From assembly GCA_022565665.1 (NCBI GenBank), contig JAIUMI010000001.1, forward strand, positions 124,001 through 188,000: 64,000 nt of DNA. Direction: 5' to 3'. Below are positions 55,094-64,000 of the stretch, in pieces. Source of the DNA: Glycocaulis sp. (GTDB lineage: Bacteria > Pseudomonadota > Alphaproteobacteria > Caulobacterales > Maricaulaceae). Below the pieces are notes generated by a model that saw nothing but the letters and a program-made list of their open reading frames with translations, had not been told where the DNA came from and did no database searches. The stretch's first letter is position 1. Each line of letters opens with the position of its first letter. Both the position numbers and the translations under genes were made by a program.

Positions 55094-55122
55094 TGTATAA
55101 GCCTGACGTGCGTTCCAGTCAC
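55094..55122 (-). promoter_or_regulatory. Candidate 6S RNA promoter
   Basis: On the minus strand GTGACT (55117–55122) and TATACA (55094–55099) are separated by 17 nt. The predicted start lies about 7 nt further on, at the proposed 5' end of the 6S RNA. Confidence 0.5.
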
Positions 55123-55160
55123 CGCCACGCCGGTGAAGATGGCGTGTGAGACGGCTTTGC

Positions 55161-55523
55161 TCAAGCCTCGGCACCATCGGTCTCTGCCAGAGTTTCCAGC
55201 CGCGCCGCCGCACGGGTGAGGATTTCCGCCGCGCGCGCCCTGTCGGTGCGCCGCCTTGCCTCCGCCTGCGAGGTCAGGCCCTTCGCATCGAGAAGCTGCG
55301 ATTCCAGGGCTTCGGCCCGCCCCTGCGCCTCGCGCATCTCGTCAGCCACGATAAGCGAGGCCATCAGCAGAAGGCGCAGCTCGCCGATCTGGCCAACCTT
55401 CTCCGCCAGATCGCGGACGTGGGTATCGAGATGACCGGCTAGCTCCTTGAGGTAGGCTTGCTGGCCGTCTTCGCAGCCAATGGTAAACGGCCGGCCATTG
55501 AGCGAGATGGTGACCTTGGACAT
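55161..55523 (-). CDS. zapA: Cell division protein ZapA
   Basis: ZapA bundles FtsZ filaments. The 120-residue product has the ZapA head VTISLNGRPFTIGCEDGQQAYLKELAGHLDTHVRDL and the coiled-coil with ELRLLLMASLIVADEMREAQGRAEALE. The start overlaps the coiled-coil gene stop (TGATG). The C-terminus is extended and charged (AARLETLAETDGAEA). Followed by the 6S RNA candidate and fau. Confidence 0.94.
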   Translation of the reverse strand: MSKVTISLNGRPFTIGCEDGQQAYLKELAGHLDTHVRDLAEKVGQIGELRLLLMASLIVADEMREAQGRAEALESQLLDAKGLTSQAEARRRTDRARAAEILTRAAARLETLAETDGAEA

Positions 55524-55834
55524 CAGGCCGCCCCTCCGGCAGCGCTCAGCGCGGCACGCAGCTCGCCCATCGCCTCATCCAGCGCGAGCCCCGCTTCTTC
55601 GGCCGCTTCGGCCAGTTCCGCCTCGCGGGCGCGGGCGGCATCAAGCTGGTCGGCAAGGCGCGCGCGGTCCTCATCGGCGTGACGGGCCGCGCGGACATCG
55701 CCTTCTGCATCGCCTATGCGCCCGGCCAGCGCGCTCATGCGCCGCTCCACCTTGCCAATGGCCGCAAGGAGGCGCGCCTCGGCCTCGGCCAGAGGATCGG
55801 TCTCTGAATTGTCGGACGCAGAACTGTCGCTCAT
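55523..55834 (-). CDS. Small coiled-coil protein upstream of zapA
   Basis: The 103-residue product is almost wholly charged coiled coil (ARLLAAIGKVERRMSALAGRIGDAEGDV, RARLADQLDAARAREAELAEAAEEAG), with an acidic, Ser-rich head. Similar small coiled-coil genes (DUF4164-like) lie before zapA in related genomes. The 1-nt overlap with zapA suggests a cell-division role, which is inference. The ATG at 55834 is the first that avoids the cysQ coding region. Confidence 0.7.
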   Translation of the reverse strand: MSDSSASDNSETDPLAEAEARLLAAIGKVERRMSALAGRIGDAEGDVRAARHADEDRARLADQLDAARAREAELAEAAEEAGLALDEAMGELRAALSAAGGAA

Positions 55835-55949
55835 GTGTGACAAAATCCGCTCTTGGCAGGAAAAGTTCAAGCAGAAGGTGAGGTGTAACCCACATCCACC
55901 CCCAAGCGCCATTGCAAAGACAGGCAGGCCCGCTACACCGGACAGCGCC

Positions 55950-56738
55950 ATGACCCTTCGTGAAACCGACCGCACCGCACAGCTCTTCGCCGAGATATGC
56001 CTGCAGGCTGCCCTGCCGGTCATGGAAATCTATGCGCGTGATTTCACAAGCCTTTCCAAGGATGACCGCAGTCCGGTGACAGAGGCCGACACGCGCGCCG
56101 AGGAGGTCATCCTCAAGGCGCTGGAAGCCGCGCTTCCCGGCGTGCCCGTGCTGGCCGAGGAAAGTTTTGCCGCCGGGGTTCGCCCCGCACTGGCCAGCGA
56201 GTTCATTCTGGTAGATCCGGTGGACGGCACGCGCGAGTTCATCAGCCGGAATGGCGAGTTCACCATCAATATCGCTCTGGTTTCGAACCGGGTACCGGTC
56301 GCCGGGGCCGTCTACGCGCCGGCGCGCGAGCAGATATATCTCGGCGGCGGCGCAGCCTTCACAGGCCGTGTGCAGCCGGGCACCCGCTGGGATCCGGACG
56401 CGGCAAGCGCCATCCGCACGCGTCCCATGCCGCCATCGGGCCGCATCGCCCTGATGAGCCGCTCCCACGCAGATGAAGAGACCCGGGCCTTTGCCGCCCG
56501 CGAGAAGGTCAGCGAGACGCTGAGCGCAGGATCGTCACTGAAATTCTGCCTGCTGGCGGAGGGGCGCGCCGATCTCTACCCGCGCTTTGGCCCGACCATG
56601 GAATGGGATACCGCGGCCGGTCATGCCGTGCTTCAGGCCGCCGGTGGCAGCATGACCTGCCCGGACGGGTCAGCCTTCCTCTATGCCAAGAGTGAAACCG
56701 GCTACCGCAACGGCCCGTTCATCGCGCGCGGTCAGTGA
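55950..56738 (+). CDS. cysQ: 3'(2'),5'-bisphosphate nucleotidase CysQ
   Basis: Removes PAP, the by-product of sulfate transfer, by releasing its 3'-phosphate. The 262-residue product has LSKDDRSPVTEADTRAEEVI, the metal site LVDPVDGTREFISRNGEFTINIALV and the C-terminal metal Asp in FGPTMEWDTAAGHAVLQAAGG, all characteristic of CysQ. The ATG at 55950 fits the family start. It lies near serA and cysNC/cysD, consistent with PAPS metabolism. Its end overlaps the convergent glycosyltransferase gene by 20 nt. Confidence 0.92.
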   Translation: MTLRETDRTAQLFAEICLQAALPVMEIYARDFTSLSKDDRSPVTEADTRAEEVILKALEAALPGVPVLAEESFAAGVRPALASEFILVDPVDGTREFISRNGEFTINIALVSNRVPVAGAVYAPAREQIYLGGGAAFTGRVQPGTRWDPDAASAIRTRPMPPSGRIALMSRSHADEETRAFAAREKVSETLSAGSSLKFCLLAEGRADLYPRFGPTMEWDTAAGHAVLQAAGGSMTCPDGSAFLYAKSETGYRNGPFIARGQ

Positions 56739-57729
56739 CCGGGCGCACATGCGGCGCCCGGGTGAACAGCCCCAGCGGGTTCATCGCCAGCATGGCGCCA
56801 AACTGCTGCGCGCTAACCTTGCGCGCACGCTGGACCTGCCCGCGCTTGCGCAGCACGCCGGCCAGACCGGCAAACGCGTCGCGCTGCGCCTTCGAGAAGA
56901 GGGCGAACTGGCCAAAGCGCGCCGAAGACGCCCACAGCAATGCCGTCAGCCCGAGATGGAAGGGAAAGCTGAGGATCAGCAGCGGTAGCGGCATGATCTT
57001 GAGATAGGTCCACCAGCGATTGCGTGTGCCGTGATAGGTCGCAAATGCCGAGCGGCGCGCCGATGAGCCATAACCCACATGGGAGACGACCGCCTTGCTG
57101 GCGTGGATGGCAATATGGCCGGCAAGGCGGGCACGCGCACCAAGGTCTACGTCTTCCACGTAGCAGAAATAATCCGTGTCAAAACCGCCCAAGCCCTCGA
57201 ACACGGTGCGCCTGATCATCATGGCCGCGCCACAGGGCGCGAAAATCTCGCCATCGGGCGGGGACGCCATCGCGCGGCCATAACCGCCGCGATAGGGAAA
57301 GCCGGTGATGTGATAGACATCACCCGCCCCGTCGAGCACGCCGTCCGCCCCGTCAGCCATCTGGGTGGAGCCGAACAGGTCCGCGCGCGGATAGCGCGCT
57401 GCCGCCGCCATCAGCTCTTCCAGCCAGCCGGGCTCGGGAAACGCATCCGGGTTCAAAAGGACCAGCCACTCGGTATCGGCCTTCGCCGCGAGCCGGTTAT
57501 TGCCGGCCGCAAACCCAAGATTTTCCGCTGACACCTCCAGCTCGAAACCGGCAGGCATGTCGGCAGCACTTAGCGCCCTGTCTGCGGCCGACCCGTTCTC
57601 CAGTACCAGCACACGCTTTGGCGCGAGCGTCTGGGCGGCCAGCGCGGCGGTCAGGCGCGGCCAGTGGGCGCGGCTGTCAAAAGCCACGATGAGTATGCTG
57701 ACATCCGCAACAGGGTCGGGCGCAGCCAT
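56719..57729 (-). CDS. Family 2 glycosyltransferase
   Basis: The 336-residue product has the GT2 nucleotide-binding fold: VSILIVAFDSRAHWPRLTAALAAQ, the NLGFAAGNNRLAAKADTEWLVLLNPDAFPEPGWL block (metal-binding Asp-x-Asp region) and GAAMMIRRTVFEGLGGFDTDYFCYVEDVDLGARARLAG. This pattern is typical of rhamnosyl- or similar transferases for surface polysaccharides. Acceptor unknown. The ATG at 57729 is preferred to the adjacent GTG at 57732. It is separated from serA by 6 nt. Confidence 0.88.
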   Translation of the reverse strand: MAAPDPVADVSILIVAFDSRAHWPRLTAALAAQTLAPKRVLVLENGSAADRALSAADMPAGFELEVSAENLGFAAGNNRLAAKADTEWLVLLNPDAFPEPGWLEELMAAAARYPRADLFGSTQMADGADGVLDGAGDVYHITGFPYRGGYGRAMASPPDGEIFAPCGAAMMIRRTVFEGLGGFDTDYFCYVEDVDLGARARLAGHIAIHASKAVVSHVGYGSSARRSAFATYHGTRNRWWTYLKIMPLPLLILSFPFHLGLTALLWASSARFGQFALFSKAQRDAFAGLAGVLRKRGQVQRARKVSAQQFGAMLAMNPLGLFTRAPHVRPVTDRAR

Positions 57730-57735
57730 CACAGG

Positions 57736-58965
57736 TCAGGCAGCGGGCGGCGGAATAAGGCGCGCGCGTATCGTGCCCTCCAGCGCCTCTATCCGGCTGA
57801 GGAAATCGGCCGGCAGGTCGCCTTCCAGATCAGCCACAGCATAGCCGATCTCCGGACTGGTTTGCAGATACTGGGCGGCCACGTTCGCGCCCGCCTTCTC
57901 GGCGGCGTCATTGAGACGGCGCAGGAAGCCCGGCGCGTTTACGTGCGGCACGCAAAGCCGGACGGCGCCGGAGCGCAGCGGGCCGGGCTCAACCTGCGGG
58001 AAATTGACCGCATGACCAGTCGAGCCCTGATGGAGATATTTGGCGAGCTTCAGGGCGCTGTCCTGCCCGATCGCCGCCTGGGCCTCCAGCGTGGACCCGC
58101 CGATATGCGGGGTCAGGATCACATTTTTGAAACGCTGCAGAGGCGAGTCGAACCGGTTATCCTTGGAGCTCGGCTCCACCGGGAACACGTCCACCGCCGT
58201 GCCTGCGATATGACCATCTTCCAGCGCGCGGGCGAGCGCGTCCACGTCGACCAGATCACCGCGCGCCTGATTGATGAGATAGCTGCCCGGCTTCATCGCG
58301 CGGATGCGCTTTTCGTTCATCAGATTGCGCGTCTGCGGCGTGGACGGCACGTGCAGCGTCACCACATCACACTCGGCCAGCATGGCCTCCAGGCTCTCCA
58401 TGGGCCGGGCATTGCCGTGCGCAAGCTTGGGCTCCACGTCATAATAATAGACATGCATGCCAAGCGCCGACGCCATCACCGAAAGCTGGGCGCCGATATT
58501 GCCGTAGCCGACAATGCCCAGCTTCTTCTTGCGCACCTCGTTCGACCCGTCCGCCGTTTTCAGCCAGCCGCCTTCGTGAATGGCGAACATCTTCTCCGGA
58601 ATGCGCCGCATCAGCATGATGATGGAGGCCAGCGTCAGCTCCGCCACCGAGCGGGTATTGGCAAAGGGCGCGTTGAACACCGGCACGCCCCGGCGCGCGG
58701 CGTCATTGAGGTCTACCTGGTTGGTGCCGATGCAGAAGCACCCCACGGCCATCAGCCCCGGCGCAGCGCCAAGAATGTCGGCATCGATATGGGTGCGGGA
58801 GCGTATGCCCAGCACCGACGCATCAGCCAGCGCGGATTTGAGCGCGGCCGGGTCCGGCGAGGCCCCCATACGGGTAATGGCTATGGGGCCGAACGTGTTC
58901 AGGGCCGCGTCGGCATCAGGATGGACGTTCTCGACCAGCAGCGCGGAGAAGGAAGAAGTGCTCAC
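57736..58965 (-). CDS. serA: D-3-phosphoglycerate dehydrogenase
   Basis: First step of serine synthesis. The 409-residue product has the NAD-binding GIVGYGNIGAQLSVMASALGM, the catalytic region NAPFANTRSVAELTLASIIM and HVPSTPQTRNLMNEKRIRAMKPGSYLINQARGDLVD, and the catalytic His in ILTPHIGGST. A C-terminal ACT-like segment gives feedback control by serine. This is the E. coli-like short form. With cysNC/cysD and cysQ close by it could feed serine into cysteine synthesis. Confidence 0.95.
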   Translation of the reverse strand: MSTSSFSALLVENVHPDADAALNTFGPIAITRMGASPDPAALKSALADASVLGIRSRTHIDADILGAAPGLMAVGCFCIGTNQVDLNDAARRGVPVFNAPFANTRSVAELTLASIIMLMRRIPEKMFAIHEGGWLKTADGSNEVRKKKLGIVGYGNIGAQLSVMASALGMHVYYYDVEPKLAHGNARPMESLEAMLAECDVVTLHVPSTPQTRNLMNEKRIRAMKPGSYLINQARGDLVDVDALARALEDGHIAGTAVDVFPVEPSSKDNRFDSPLQRFKNVILTPHIGGSTLEAQAAIGQDSALKLAKYLHQGSTGHAVNFPQVEPGPLRSGAVRLCVPHVNAPGFLRRLNDAAEKAGANVAAQYLQTSPEIGYAVADLEGDLPADFLSRIEALEGTIRARLIPPPAA

Positions 58966-58992
58966 GGGAAAATGGGGCCTCGATCAGAATTG

Positions 58993-59037
58993 TTGCAGTG
59001 CGGCGTGAGCATGCGCCTGCACCGCACCGCAATGCAA
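58993..59037 (-). terminator. Hairpin after cysNC
   Basis: TTGCAGTGCGG (58993–59003) pairs with CCGCAATGCAA (59027–59037) except at one position. No T run follows on the minus strand, so termination is doubtful. Confidence 0.35.
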
Positions 59038-59072
59038 CACCCTGCATGGCGCAATCTGACGGACATGCGCTG

Positions 59073-60959
59073 CTAACCCAGCCTTCCGGACTGGCGCAGG
59101 ATGGCGATCACGCGGTCAGCGGCCTCCTCGGCGCTGATCTGGCCGGTCTCCACGTGCAGTTCGGGCATTTCGGGCGCCTCATAGGGGCTGTCAAAGCCGG
59201 TGAAGTTCTTGATCTCGCCCGCTTGCGCCTTCTTGTAGAGACCCTTCGGATCGCGTGCCATGCACACCTCAAGCGGCGCATCGACAAAGACCTCGATGAA
59301 CTCGCCCTCCTCCATCAGCTCGCGCACCATCTGGCGTTCGGCGCGGAAAGGCGAGATGAAGGAACAGGTGACGATCAGGCCCGCATCGACGAACAGCTTT
59401 GCCACCTCGCCGATCCGGCGAATGTTTTCCACCCGGTCACCCTCGGTAAAGCCCAGATCGCGATTGAGGCCGTGGCGCACATTATCGCCATCGAGCGAAT
59501 AGGTGTGATGGCCGGCCTCGGCCAGACGCCGCTCGACGATATTGGCGATGGTGGACTTGCCGGCCCCGGATAGGCCGGTGAACCAGAGCACGGCCGGTTT
59601 CTGGGCTTTCAGCTCCGCCCGGCGCGCCTTGGTCACGTCCATTTTCTGGGCGTGGATATTGGTTGCCCGGCGCAGGGCAAAGCGGATCATGCCCGCCCCG
59701 ACAGTCTGGTTGGTATAGCGGTCGATCAGGATGAAGGAGCCGGTATCGCGGATCTCATGATAGGGATCAAAGGCGATGGCCCGGCTGGTCGAGAGATTGC
59801 ACTGGCCGATCGCGTTCATGCCCAGCTCCTTGGCCGGGATGTGGTCATATGTGTTGATATCAACGCCGTATTTGAGCTCGGTCACCGAGACTGGGGTCAC
59901 TTGTCCGCCTGCCTTGAGCAGGTATGAGCGGCCGGGATGCATGGCGTCTTCATGCATCCACAGCACTTCGGCCGCGAACTGGCTAGCGACATTCGGACGG
60001 TCTCCGGCGGCGCTGAGCATGTCGCCGCGGATAATGTCGATCTCGGCATCGAGCACCAGCGTGACGGCCTCGCCCGCACCCGCTTCGACGATATCGCCTT
60101 CGGCGGTGACGATACGCGCCACCTTCGCCGTCTGGCCGCTGGAGGCAACCACCACCTCATCGCCCGGCTTCACCGTGCCGGAGACGATGGTGCCGGCAAA
60201 GCCGCGGAAATCGAGATTGGGCCGGTTCACCCACTGGACGGGAAAGCGGAACGGGCCGGAGCGCGCATCAGCTTCGGTCTCGATCTGTTCAAGATGCTCC
60301 AGCAGCGTCGGCCCGTCATGCCAGTCCATGGCCGGGGAACGTTGCGTGACGTTCTCGCCATAACGCGCCGACATCGGGATGGGCGTGATGGTTTCAAAGC
60401 CCAGCGCCTCCACCCTGGCCAGATAATTCGCCACGATCTCGTGAAAGCGTGCGCGCGAATGACCGGCAAGATCCATCTTGTTCACCGCCAGCACGACATG
60501 GCGTATGCCCATCATGTGCGCGATGTAGGAGTGGCGCAGGGTCTGCACGAGCACGCCCTTGCGCGCATCGATGAGGATGATGGCAAGGTCTGCGGTAGAC
60601 GCTCCGGTCGCCATATTGCGCGTGTACTGCTCATGGCCGGGCGTATCGGCGACGACAAACTTGCGCTTGTCAGTGGAAAAGAAGCGGTAGGCGACGTCGA
60701 TAGTGATGCCCTGCTGACGCTCGGCTTCCAGCCCGTCCAGCAGGAGGGCAAAGTCAATCTCCTCGCCCACTGTGCCGTGCTTTCTGGAGTCCTTTTCCAG
60801 CGTGGAAAGCTGGTCGTCAAAGATCAGCTTGGAATCGTAGAGCAATCGCCCGATCAGGGTGGACTTGCCGTCATCGACCGAACCGCAGGTGATGAAGCGC
60901 AGCACGCCCCGGTCACCGGTGCGGGTCAGGCGGGAGATGATGTTGGCGCGGGCATTCAT
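59073..60959 (-). CDS. cysNC: Bifunctional sulfate adenylyltransferase subunit 1 / adenylylsulfate kinase (CysNC)
   Basis: Makes APS with CysD and then phosphorylates it to PAPS. The 628-residue product has a CysN GTPase half: P-loop [31 protein letters not shown] and [16 protein letters not shown] CysC kinase half follows from about residue 450: [44 protein letters not shown] and [21 protein letters not shown]. The fusion is common in alphaproteobacteria. It follows cysD after 2 nt. Confidence 0.97.
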   Translation of the reverse strand: MNARANIISRLTRTGDRGVLRFITCGSVDDGKSTLIGRLLYDSKLIFDDQLSTLEKDSRKHGTVGEEIDFALLLDGLEAERQQGITIDVAYRFFSTDKRKFVVADTPGHEQYTRNMATGASTADLAIILIDARKGVLVQTLRHSYIAHMMGIRHVVLAVNKMDLAGHSRARFHEIVANYLARVEALGFETITPIPMSARYGENVTQRSPAMDWHDGPTLLEHLEQIETEADARSGPFRFPVQWVNRPNLDFRGFAGTIVSGTVKPGDEVVVASSGQTAKVARIVTAEGDIVEAGAGEAVTLVLDAEIDIIRGDMLSAAGDRPNVASQFAAEVLWMHEDAMHPGRSYLLKAGGQVTPVSVTELKYGVDINTYDHIPAKELGMNAIGQCNLSTSRAIAFDPYHEIRDTGSFILIDRYTNQTVGAGMIRFALRRATNIHAQKMDVTKARRAELKAQKPAVLWFTGLSGAGKSTIANIVERRLAEAGHHTYSLDGDNVRHGLNRDLGFTEGDRVENIRRIGEVAKLFVDAGLIVTCSFISPFRAERQMVRELMEEGEFIEVFVDAPLEVCMARDPKGLYKKAQAGEIKNFTGFDSPYEAPEMPELHVETGQISAEEAADRVIAILRQSGRLG

Positions 60960-60961
60960 GG

Positions 60962-61939
60962 CTAGAAATACCCCTCGCGCTTCTTCTTCTCCATCGAGCC
61001 GGCCTCGTCATGATCAATCAGGCGGCCTGACCGCTCCGAGGTGCGCGCCGTCAGCATCTCCATCACGACTTCTTCGAGTGTCGCCGCCGTGGACTCGATC
61101 GCCCCGGTCAGCGGATAGCAGCCGAGGGTACGGAAGCGTACCATCCGCATCTGCGCCGTCTCACCGTTCGCAAAGACGAAGCGGTCGTCATCCACCATCA
61201 GAAGCTGGCCATCACGCTCCACGACAGGGCGTTCAGCCGCGAGATAGAGCGGCACGATGGGGATGTCTTCTTCCAGGATGTATTGCCAGATATCCAGCTC
61301 GGTCCAGTTCGACAGCGGGAAGACCCGGATCGATTCCCCCTGCCGGATGCGCGTGTTGTAGGTCTGCCAGAGCTCGGGGCGCTGATTGCGGGGCTCCCAG
61401 CCATGATTGGCGTCACGGAAGGAGAAGATGCGCTCCTTGGCCCGCGACTTCTCCTCGTCCCGGCGGGCGCCGCCGAAGGCCGCGTCATAGCCGTGCCGGT
61501 TCATCGCCGCGCGCAGGGCCTCTGTCTTCATCACCTGGGTGTGCAGGTTGGAGCCGCTGGCGAACGGGCCGATGCCGCGTTTCAGGCCGTCCTCATTGAT
61601 CTCCACGCGCATCTCAAGGCCCAGCGCTTCGGCCAGCGCATCGCGATACATGATCATGTCGCGGAATTTCCACGTCGTATCGACGTGCTGCAGCGGGAAG
61701 GGCGGGCGCGAGGGATAGAAAGCCTTCAGCGCCAGATGCAGCATGACCGCTGAATCCTTGCCGATGGAATAGAGCATGACCGGGTTTGAGAACTCGGCCG
61801 CTACCTCGCGCATGATGTGGATGGACTCCGCCTCCAGCGCTTTGAGATGCGCCGACAAAGACGGCTTGCCGGCACGCGGCTGACCGAACGTGTTCGCGTA
61901 ATCCGCGATGCGCGCTGCGATAACACTCCTGTCCACCAT
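60962..61939 (-). CDS. cysD: Sulfate adenylyltransferase subunit 2
   Basis: Forms adenylyl-sulfate with CysN. The 325-residue product has the PP-loop-type motif [22 protein letters not shown], the [23 protein letters not shown] stretch and [24 protein letters not shown]. The C-terminal [24 protein letters not shown] completes the family pattern. The ATG at 61939 is the family start; an extension to 61972 is not conserved. Leads the operon ahead of cysNC. Confidence 0.96.
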   Translation of the reverse strand: MVDRSVIAARIADYANTFGQPRAGKPSLSAHLKALEAESIHIMREVAAEFSNPVMLYSIGKDSAVMLHLALKAFYPSRPPFPLQHVDTTWKFRDMIMYRDALAEALGLEMRVEINEDGLKRGIGPFASGSNLHTQVMKTEALRAAMNRHGYDAAFGGARRDEEKSRAKERIFSFRDANHGWEPRNQRPELWQTYNTRIRQGESIRVFPLSNWTELDIWQYILEEDIPIVPLYLAAERPVVERDGQLLMVDDDRFVFANGETAQMRMVRFRTLGCYPLTGAIESTAATLEEVVMEMLTARTSERSGRLIDHDEAGSMEKKKREGYF

Positions 61940-62043
61940 GAAACCCTGTCCCCGGATACCGCCGGCCGGCAATTCATCTCACCGGGCTTGATAAGCTACG
62001 GGCCACATCATGCAAGCCCGCACGCTGGCGCGGCGGCAATTTT

Positions 62044-62880
62044 TCATTGCGCCTGCGGCAAGCTTATCTTTGCAGGTGTGCCACCGACCGTCACGGCCAC
62101 ACCCGTCCCGGCCGCCTGCTCCAGCCTGTCGACGCGGATAACGGCGAGCCCCTCGCGGCCTGCCGCATTGATGATCTCGCCCAGCGGCACCTCACCGGCC
62201 ATGACCAGCGCACCGGCCTCCAGCGCAGTATCCGCGCTGACGCCTGCCGTGCGCTTCCTGACACCGCCCTTGCGGTGCATGCGGCTTGCCACCTCCTGGC
62301 CCACAAAACACCCCTTGCGGTAGTGGATGGCGTTCAGGAGATCGTGGTTCACATCGGTGGAGAAGAAGGCAGCGGGAGCGTAGTCAGCCCCCAGCTCCGG
62401 CACGATCAGCGCAATCCGCGCCGCATCATGGCTGGCCGCCTGATCAGGAATATCGGACGAAACCGGCACGATCGCCCGCAGACCCAGCCGCATGTCGCGC
62501 GGGTCTGATGCGGCCGACAGCGCCAGCGCTTCAAGCCGGGCGGCCGCCTCGCGCCCGCGCGCCGCAGCCACCATCAGGTCATCGCGCAGCGCTAGCTCGG
62601 CCCTGGCCCGCAGCCGGTAGAGGGTGAAGCGTTTGAGCAGGCCTTCAGCTTCGCTGACCGGCACGTCGACATAAAGACCGCCTGCGCCGTCGTCGAAAAA
62701 CATAAGATCAGCCAGCACCTTGCCCTGCGGGGTGAGAAGGGAGGAGGCCATCGCCTTTCCCGGCTCTACGCCCTGCGGGCCGTTCGTCACGACACGCTGG
62801 AGGAAGTCGCGCGCATCGGCGCCGGTGATCGCGATCACGGCGCGGCGGAGAAGGCGGGTGAGAAAATCGGGCTGGTCCAT
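62044..62880 (-). CDS. ygfZ: YgfZ/GcvT-domain folate-binding protein
   Basis: The 278-residue product has the YgfZ signature YRKGCFVGQEVASRMHRKGGVRKRT (K-G-C-x-x-G-Q-E) and the N-terminal ITGADARDFLQRVVTNGPQGVEPGKAMASSLLTPQGKVLADLMFF fold of the GcvT/IBA57 group. These proteins use tetrahydrofolate to help mature or repair iron-sulfur enzymes. It is divergent from the glycosyltransferase gene across 121 nt, in which I see nothing. Confidence 0.92.
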   Translation of the reverse strand: MDQPDFLTRLLRRAVIAITGADARDFLQRVVTNGPQGVEPGKAMASSLLTPQGKVLADLMFFDDGAGGLYVDVPVSEAEGLLKRFTLYRLRARAELALRDDLMVAAARGREAAARLEALALSAASDPRDMRLGLRAIVPVSSDIPDQAASHDAARIALIVPELGADYAPAAFFSTDVNHDLLNAIHYRKGCFVGQEVASRMHRKGGVRKRTAGVSADTALEAGALVMAGEVPLGEIINAAGREGLAVIRVDRLEQAAGTGVAVTVGGTPAKISLPQAQ

Positions 62881-63001
62881 CGCTTCGATGTAGGCAAGCG
62901 CGCGAAAAGCACAAGCGCCGCCAGCGGAGGGGCTTTATCCGCATGCGGTAAAACCGCCGGCAAACTGGCGAAACCGCACGCGCTGGGCTAAGCCAGCGCC
63001 C

Positions 63002-63961
63002 ATGACACGCATCCTGTTCATCACCGCAACGCGCATTGGCGATGCGGTCCTGTCCTCGGGCCTTCTGGACCATGTGCTGCGCACGCGGGACAATCCGCGC
63101 GTGACGATTGCCTGTGGGCCGCTGGCCGCGCCCCTGTTCCGGGCCGTGCCGGGTCTGGAGCGGGTCATCGTGATGGATAAGCAAAAGGGCGGCGGGCACT
63201 GGCTGGACCTCTGGCGCCAGACCGTCACCCGGCGCTGGGATATCGTCATCGATCTGCGCGAAAGCGCGACGAGCTGGTTCCTGCTGGCGGGCAAGCGCCA
63301 TGTGAAGCGCAACTGGCCGGGCGGCGATGCGCCCGTACACCGGGTGGAGGAGGCCGCCGCCTTCCTCAATGTCTCGCCTGCGCCCTCGCCGGTCTTGTGG
63401 CTGGATGATCTCGCAATAGCGCGCGCCCGCGCCTTGATGCCCGAAGCGCCCGTGCTGGCGCTCGCCCCGGCGGCCTCCGCCCGCTTCAAGGAATGGGCAC
63501 CGGAGAAGTTTGCTGCCCTCGCCAATGCGCTGACCGGCCCCGGTGGCGCGCTGGAAGGGGCCCGCACCGTCATTTTCGGCGGGCCGGGCGATGAAGAAAC
63601 CGCGCGCGCCGTTGCCGCCCAACTCGATCCGGGACGCACGCTTGATCTCACCGGCCAGCTCGGAATTCTCGAAAGCGGGGCGTGCCTTGCGCGTGCCAGC
63701 CTGTTTGTCGGCAATGATAGCGGGCTGATGCACATGGCGGCCGCAGCCGGCACGCCGACGCTTGGCCTGTTCGGCCCCACTGATGAACGTATTTACGGGC
63801 CATGGGGGCGGGCAACGCTGGCGGTGCGCGCGGGCGGTCCCGCCGATGAACGCGAGCGCGACCGGTTGAAATCCTCGCCCACCAGCCTGCTCGCCGATCT
63901 GGAGCTTGCGCCCGTTATGGCCGCAGCCCACAGTCTTTTGACACAGGAGAAAGCGGCATGA
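63002..63961 (+). CDS. Family 9 glycosyltransferase (heptosyltransferase-like)
   Basis: The 319-residue product has a GT-B fold of the ADP-heptose:LPS heptosyltransferase group: RILFITATRIGDAVLSSGLLDHVL, then the GGPGDEETARAVAA and SLFVGNDSGLMHMAAAAGTPTLGLFGPTDERIYGPWG donor-binding region (the conserved GxDSGLxH-x-A). Sugar donor may be a heptose or another activated sugar. Stop overlaps the next start (ATGA). Confidence 0.9.
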   Translation: MTRILFITATRIGDAVLSSGLLDHVLRTRDNPRVTIACGPLAAPLFRAVPGLERVIVMDKQKGGGHWLDLWRQTVTRRWDIVIDLRESATSWFLLAGKRHVKRNWPGGDAPVHRVEEAAAFLNVSPAPSPVLWLDDLAIARARALMPEAPVLALAPAASARFKEWAPEKFAALANALTGPGGALEGARTVIFGGPGDEETARAVAAQLDPGRTLDLTGQLGILESGACLARASLFVGNDSGLMHMAAAAGTPTLGLFGPTDERIYGPWGRATLAVRAGGPADERERDRLKSSPTSLLADLELAPVMAAAHSLLTQEKAA

Positions 63962-64000
63962 GCACCAAGTATGATCTGATCGTGCGCGGCGGCATCGTCG
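63958..64000 (+). CDS. Amidohydrolase, possibly dihydroorotase (5' end only)
   Basis: Only the first 14 codons lie in the window: MSTKYDLIVRGGIV. This start, with YDLIVRGGIV, is how many amidohydrolases of the dihydroorotase/hydantoinase group begin. The ATGA overlap with the glycosyltransferase gene supports a real start. Naming the substrate would need the rest of the gene. Confidence 0.5.
   Translation, partial: MSTKYDLIVRGGIV

Noticed and set aside
57664..59076. 470-codon open frame on the plus strand across serA
   Set aside because: serA is complete on the other strand; this product has no domain.

Overview
This 64 kb window comes from a high-GC alphaproteobacterium. Several gene arrangements fit a dimorphic, flagellated marine lineage such as Maricaulales/Hyphomonadales (relatives of Caulobacter): a flgI–rod-binding protein–FlgN-like trio, a TipF-like degenerate EAL protein, the tol–pal–cpoB–tilS–ftsH chain, an ArsR–methyltransferase fusion and a nonulosonate-type glycan cluster. 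The taxonomic placement is inference. I see no tRNA, rRNA, prophage, insertion sequence or CRISPR array.

Layout. 1–1368 (+): tail of flgI, an N-terminal-only FlgJ rod-binding protein and a FlgN-like protein. 1356–10592 (−): a long envelope and proteostasis block transcribed tolQ-tolR-tolA-tolB-pal-cpoB-tilS-ftsH, then a DUF167 protein and a small membrane protein. 10790–16775 (−): six genes joined by 1- or 4-nt overlaps, in order ATP-grasp enzyme, methyltransferase, NeuB-type synthase, PseG-type hydrolase, SpsF-type cytidylyltransferase and FAD oxidoreductase. This looks like a nonulosonic-acid pathway with uncharacterised decorating enzymes and is the least described system here. 16907–19355 (+): MoxR ATPase, DUF883-like protein and CoxE-like VWA protein. 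19379–19478: a paired REP-like palindrome. 19496–24149: glutathione transferase, chorismate mutase, lone HPt protein, exported Mn-type superoxide dismutase, TipF-like protein and an OmpA lipoprotein. 24286–26491 (+): groESL with an RpoH-like promoter, a CIRCE-like operator with one weak half, and a strong terminator.

26497–36087: a Tat-exported NagZ-like glycosidase, a secreted Arg/Glu-rich protein of unknown function, hisS, two small exported proteins, a Tat-exported redoxin next to a DsbD/ScsB-like reductase, SapC and Zur. 36180–44498: a hotdog thioesterase, tkt, ArsR–methyltransferase with pgi, an aldo/keto reductase, GNAT, cmk and yebC.

44658–51556 (+): a surface-polysaccharide run of kdsB, histidine phosphatase, O-antigen-ligase-like protein, polyprenyl-phosphate sugar transferase, a membrane-anchored unknown, a small transaldolase and glmM. 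51553–55834 (−): ymdB, ferredoxin-NADP reductase, a beta-helix lipoprotein, fau, a probable 6S RNA with its own promoter, zapA and a coiled-coil protein. 55950–61939: cysQ, a family 2 glycosyltransferase, serA, cysNC and cysD, which together suggest sulfate activation, PAP removal and serine supply. The window ends with ygfZ, a family 9 glycosyltransferase and the first codons of an amidohydrolase, perhaps dihydroorotase.
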